Shown in pieces: positions 5,420-7,220 of a stretch of 7,220 nt of DNA. A program made the translations under genes and the position numbers. Numbering within the stretch: position 1 is the stretch's first letter; every line of letters starts with the position of its first letter. The notes beneath the pieces are model-generated. The model made no database searches and had not been told where the DNA came from. It worked only from the letters and a program-made list of their open reading frames with translations. This DNA comes from an uncultured Parabacteroides sp. (GTDB taxonomy: Bacteria > Bacteroidota > Bacteroidia > Bacteroidales > Tannerellaceae), in NCBI GenBank assembly GCA_937890135.1, contig CALBYC010000086.1:1-7220 (forward strand), given 5' to 3'.

Positions 5420-7220
5420 ATGAATAAGCGTATGAAACTGAAAGTTATCCTTTTATCCGGTGTTGTCTCGTTGGGACTTCCAGCTGTTGCTTCCCCGACA
5501 GACAACCATGGAGTTAGTGAACCGATAAAGGAAGTGCCTTTTACCCAGGTACATTTGAATGACAATTTTTGGGCACCGAGGATTGAAATTAACCGCACGG
5601 TCTCCATTCCTTCCGCATTCCATCAGTGCGAAATCAATGGCCGATTCGATAATTTCGCCCTTGCCGCCGGCATGATAAAAGGAGAGCACAAAGGCGATTT
5701 CTCTTTTGACGACACGGATCCGTATAAAGTGATAGAAGGGGCCAGCTATTCTTTGGCTTCCCATTATGACAAAAAGCTGGACAATTATCTGGACAGCGTG
5801 ATTCATATCATATCGAAAGCGCAAGAGCCGGATGGCTATTTGACTACCTGTGTCACCAACAAATGCACACGTTTGTCCGGATGGTGGGGGACGCATCGTT
5901 GGGAGAAAATCAACAGCCATGAATTATATAACAGCGGGCATCTTTATGAGGCCGCCGTGGCACATTATAAGGCGACCGGCAAACGCACGCTGTTGAACGT
6001 GGCCATCAAGAATGCCGATTTGGTCTGCAAGACGTTTGGCCCTGCCGAGGGGCAGATTCATCGCCCGTCCGGACATCCTATCATCGAAATGGCCCTCTGC
6101 AAACTATACAACGTGACGGGAGATGAGAAGTATTTGCGGACTGCGCGCTATTTCGTGGAAGAGACAGGTCGTTGCACGGACGGTCATCGGCCGAGTGAAT
6201 ACTCCCAAGACCATATGCCTATCTTGCAACAAGACGAAATTGTCGGACATGCCGTTCGTGCCGGCTATCTGTTTTCGGGCGTTGCGGATGTCGCTTCGTT
6301 GACGCACGACACGGCTTACCAGAAAGCATTGGCGCGTATTTGGGAGAATATGGCTTCCAAGAAATTGTTTATCACGGGAGGAATCGGTTCCCGTCCGCAG
6401 GGTGAGGGGTTTGGCCCGAATTACGAATTGAACAACATGACGGCCTATTGCGAAACTTGTGCGGCGATAGCCAATGTCTATTGGAATTACAGGATGTTCC
6501 TTTATTCCGGTGAATCCAAATATGCCGATGTCTATGAACGTGCCTTGTATAACGGCGTCATTTCGGGCGTGTCGTTGAGCGGTGACCGTTTCTTTTATGA
6601 CAATCCGTTGGAATCTATGGGGCAGCATAACCGCGAGGCTTGGTTCGGTTGTGCTTGCTGCCCGGGGAACATTACGCGGTTCATGGCCTCTGTGCCGAAT
6701 TATATGTATGCATCCCAGGGCAAGGATATTTATGTGAACTTGTATATCCAAGGCAAAGCGGACATCGATGCGGAAGGGAACAAAGTCTCTATCGAGCAGA
6801 CGACCGATTACCCATGGGACGGAAAAGTTTCCTTGGCAGTCAATCCCAAAAGAAGCAAGGAGTTTACCATCAAGCTACGTATCCCCGAGTGGGTGCAGGA
6901 CAAGCCGGTCCCCACGGATTTGTATGCATACACAACACCGGCAAAACCTTATGCCGTCAAAGTGAACGGGAAAGCCATAGAAACGGCATCTTTACTTGAC
7001 AAGGGCTATGTCTGCATACACCGCAAATGGAAGAAAGGCGACCAGGTGGAGCTGAGCTTGCCTATGGAAGTTCGGACGATACGTGCCAATGACAATGCCG
7101 TGGATGACCGTGGCAAATTGGCGTATGAACGCGGACCGGTCATTTTCTGTCTGGAAGGACAAGACCAGCCGGATAAGAGCGTCTTTGATAAATATATCCA
7201 AGAAAACACACCAGTAAAGG
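5420..7220 (+). CDS. GH127-family glycoside hydrolase (DUF1680), predicted beta-L-arabinofuranosidase type; 3' end beyond window
   Basis: Open from ATG 5420 to the window edge, 600 residues; an in-frame ATG at 5432 is an alternative start. Residues about 1-25 form a signal peptide (KLKVILLSGVVSLGLPAVAS), so the enzyme is exported. Residues about 40-430 are the alpha-helical catalytic barrel, including INSHELYNSGHLYEAA (165-180). By comparison with the characterised Bifidobacterium enzyme HypBA1, Glu329 (in GEGF) is the likely acid/base, and Glu345, Cys347 (CETC), Cys413 and Cys414 (GCACCPGN) the zinc ligands. In this enzyme class one cysteine, here Cys413, is the nucleophile. The 16-residue Glu329-Glu345 spacing equals that of HypBA1. 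Beta-sandwich sequence follows to the edge. The family removes L-arabinofuranose or related sugars from plant polysaccharides. No SusC/SusD-like partner is visible, so the substrate is unknown; the related family GH146 is an alternative. The 86-bp gap before it (5334-5419) holds no convincing promoter or terminator. Confidence 0.92.
   Translation, partial: MNKRMKLKVILLSGVVSLGLPAVASPTDNHGVSEPIKEVPFTQVHLNDNFWAPRIEINRTVSIPSAFHQCEINGRFDNFALAAGMIKGEHKGDFSFDDTDPYKVIEGASYSLASHYDKKLDNYLDSVIHIISKAQEPDGYLTTCVTNKCTRLSGWWGTHRWEKINSHELYNSGHLYEAAVAHYKATGKRTLLNVAIKNADLVCKTFGPAEGQIHRPSGHPIIEMALCKLYNVTGDEKYLRTARYFVEETGRCTDGHRPSEYSQDHMPILQQDEIVGHAVRAGYLFSGVADVASLTHDTAYQKALARIWENMASKKLFITGGIGSRPQGEGFGPNYELNNMTAYCETCAAIANVYWNYRMFLYSGESKYADVYERALYNGVISGVSLSGDRFFYDNPLESMGQHNREAWFGCACCPGNITRFMASVPNYMYASQGKDIYVNLYIQGKADIDAEGNKVSIEQTTDYPWDGKVSLAVNPKRSKEFTIKLRIPEWVQDKPVPTDLYAYTTPAKPYAVKVNGKAIETASLLDKGYVCIHRKWKKGDQVELSLPMEVRTIRANDNAVDDRGKLAYERGPVIFCLEGQDQPDKSVFDKYIQENTPVK

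Noticed and set aside
6104..6751. 215-codon open frame antisense to the GH127 gene
   Set aside because: Its length is explained by codon bias of the real gene on the other strand; it has no signal, domain or promoter of its own.
5420..7220. GH127 gene as part of the metal-uptake locus
   Set aside because: It encodes a carbohydrate-active enzyme; its only links are an 86-bp gap and shared strand with the regulator, which is weak evidence for a common function.

Overview
The window looks like chromosomal DNA of a Bacteroidales bacterium (Bacteroides or Parabacteroides type). The evidence is two TonB-dependent outer-membrane receptors, one with the Bacteroidota-typical N-terminal carboxypeptidase-regulatory-like domain, a secreted GH127-type glycosidase, start codons preceded by A/T-rich DNA rather than strong Shine-Dalgarno sites, and promoter elements of the Bacteroidota TAnnTTTG type. 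This is inferred from gene content only; I cannot name a species.

Left part, all on the minus strand, read from right to left: a 111-residue secreted or membrane Cys/His-rich protein (start 4781, stop 4446), a 258-bp gap holding four head-to-tail 22-bp repeats, a complete 728-residue receptor resembling the ZnuD group (4187 to 2001), 36 bp, and a second, different receptor (start 1964) that runs off the left edge. All three encode metal-relevant motifs: a CxxCxxCH cluster with HxH motifs in the small protein, HEGQQWGDDHG in the plug of the first receptor, and NCQNCG in the plug of the second. No SusD-type gene follows either receptor, which argues against glycan uptake.

Centre: a 129-bp divergent intergenic region (4782-4910) separates this cluster from a plus-strand Fur-superfamily regulator (4911-5333). 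It contains a good minus-strand -7 element (4797-4804) and a 17-bp near-perfect palindrome (4821-4837) overlapping the likely -33 region of that promoter. The simplest reading is a metal-uptake locus repressed by its divergently encoded Fur/Zur-like protein. Which metal (zinc, iron, copper or another) cannot be decided from sequence.

Right part: after an 86-bp gap, a plus-strand GH127-family glycosidase (predicted beta-L-arabinofuranosidase type) begins at 5420 and runs off the right edge. It carries the expected zinc-cysteine catalytic set and is probably an unrelated neighbouring locus.

No tRNA, rRNA, CRISPR array, insertion sequence or phage gene is visible, and no gene-free stretch exceeds 300 bp.
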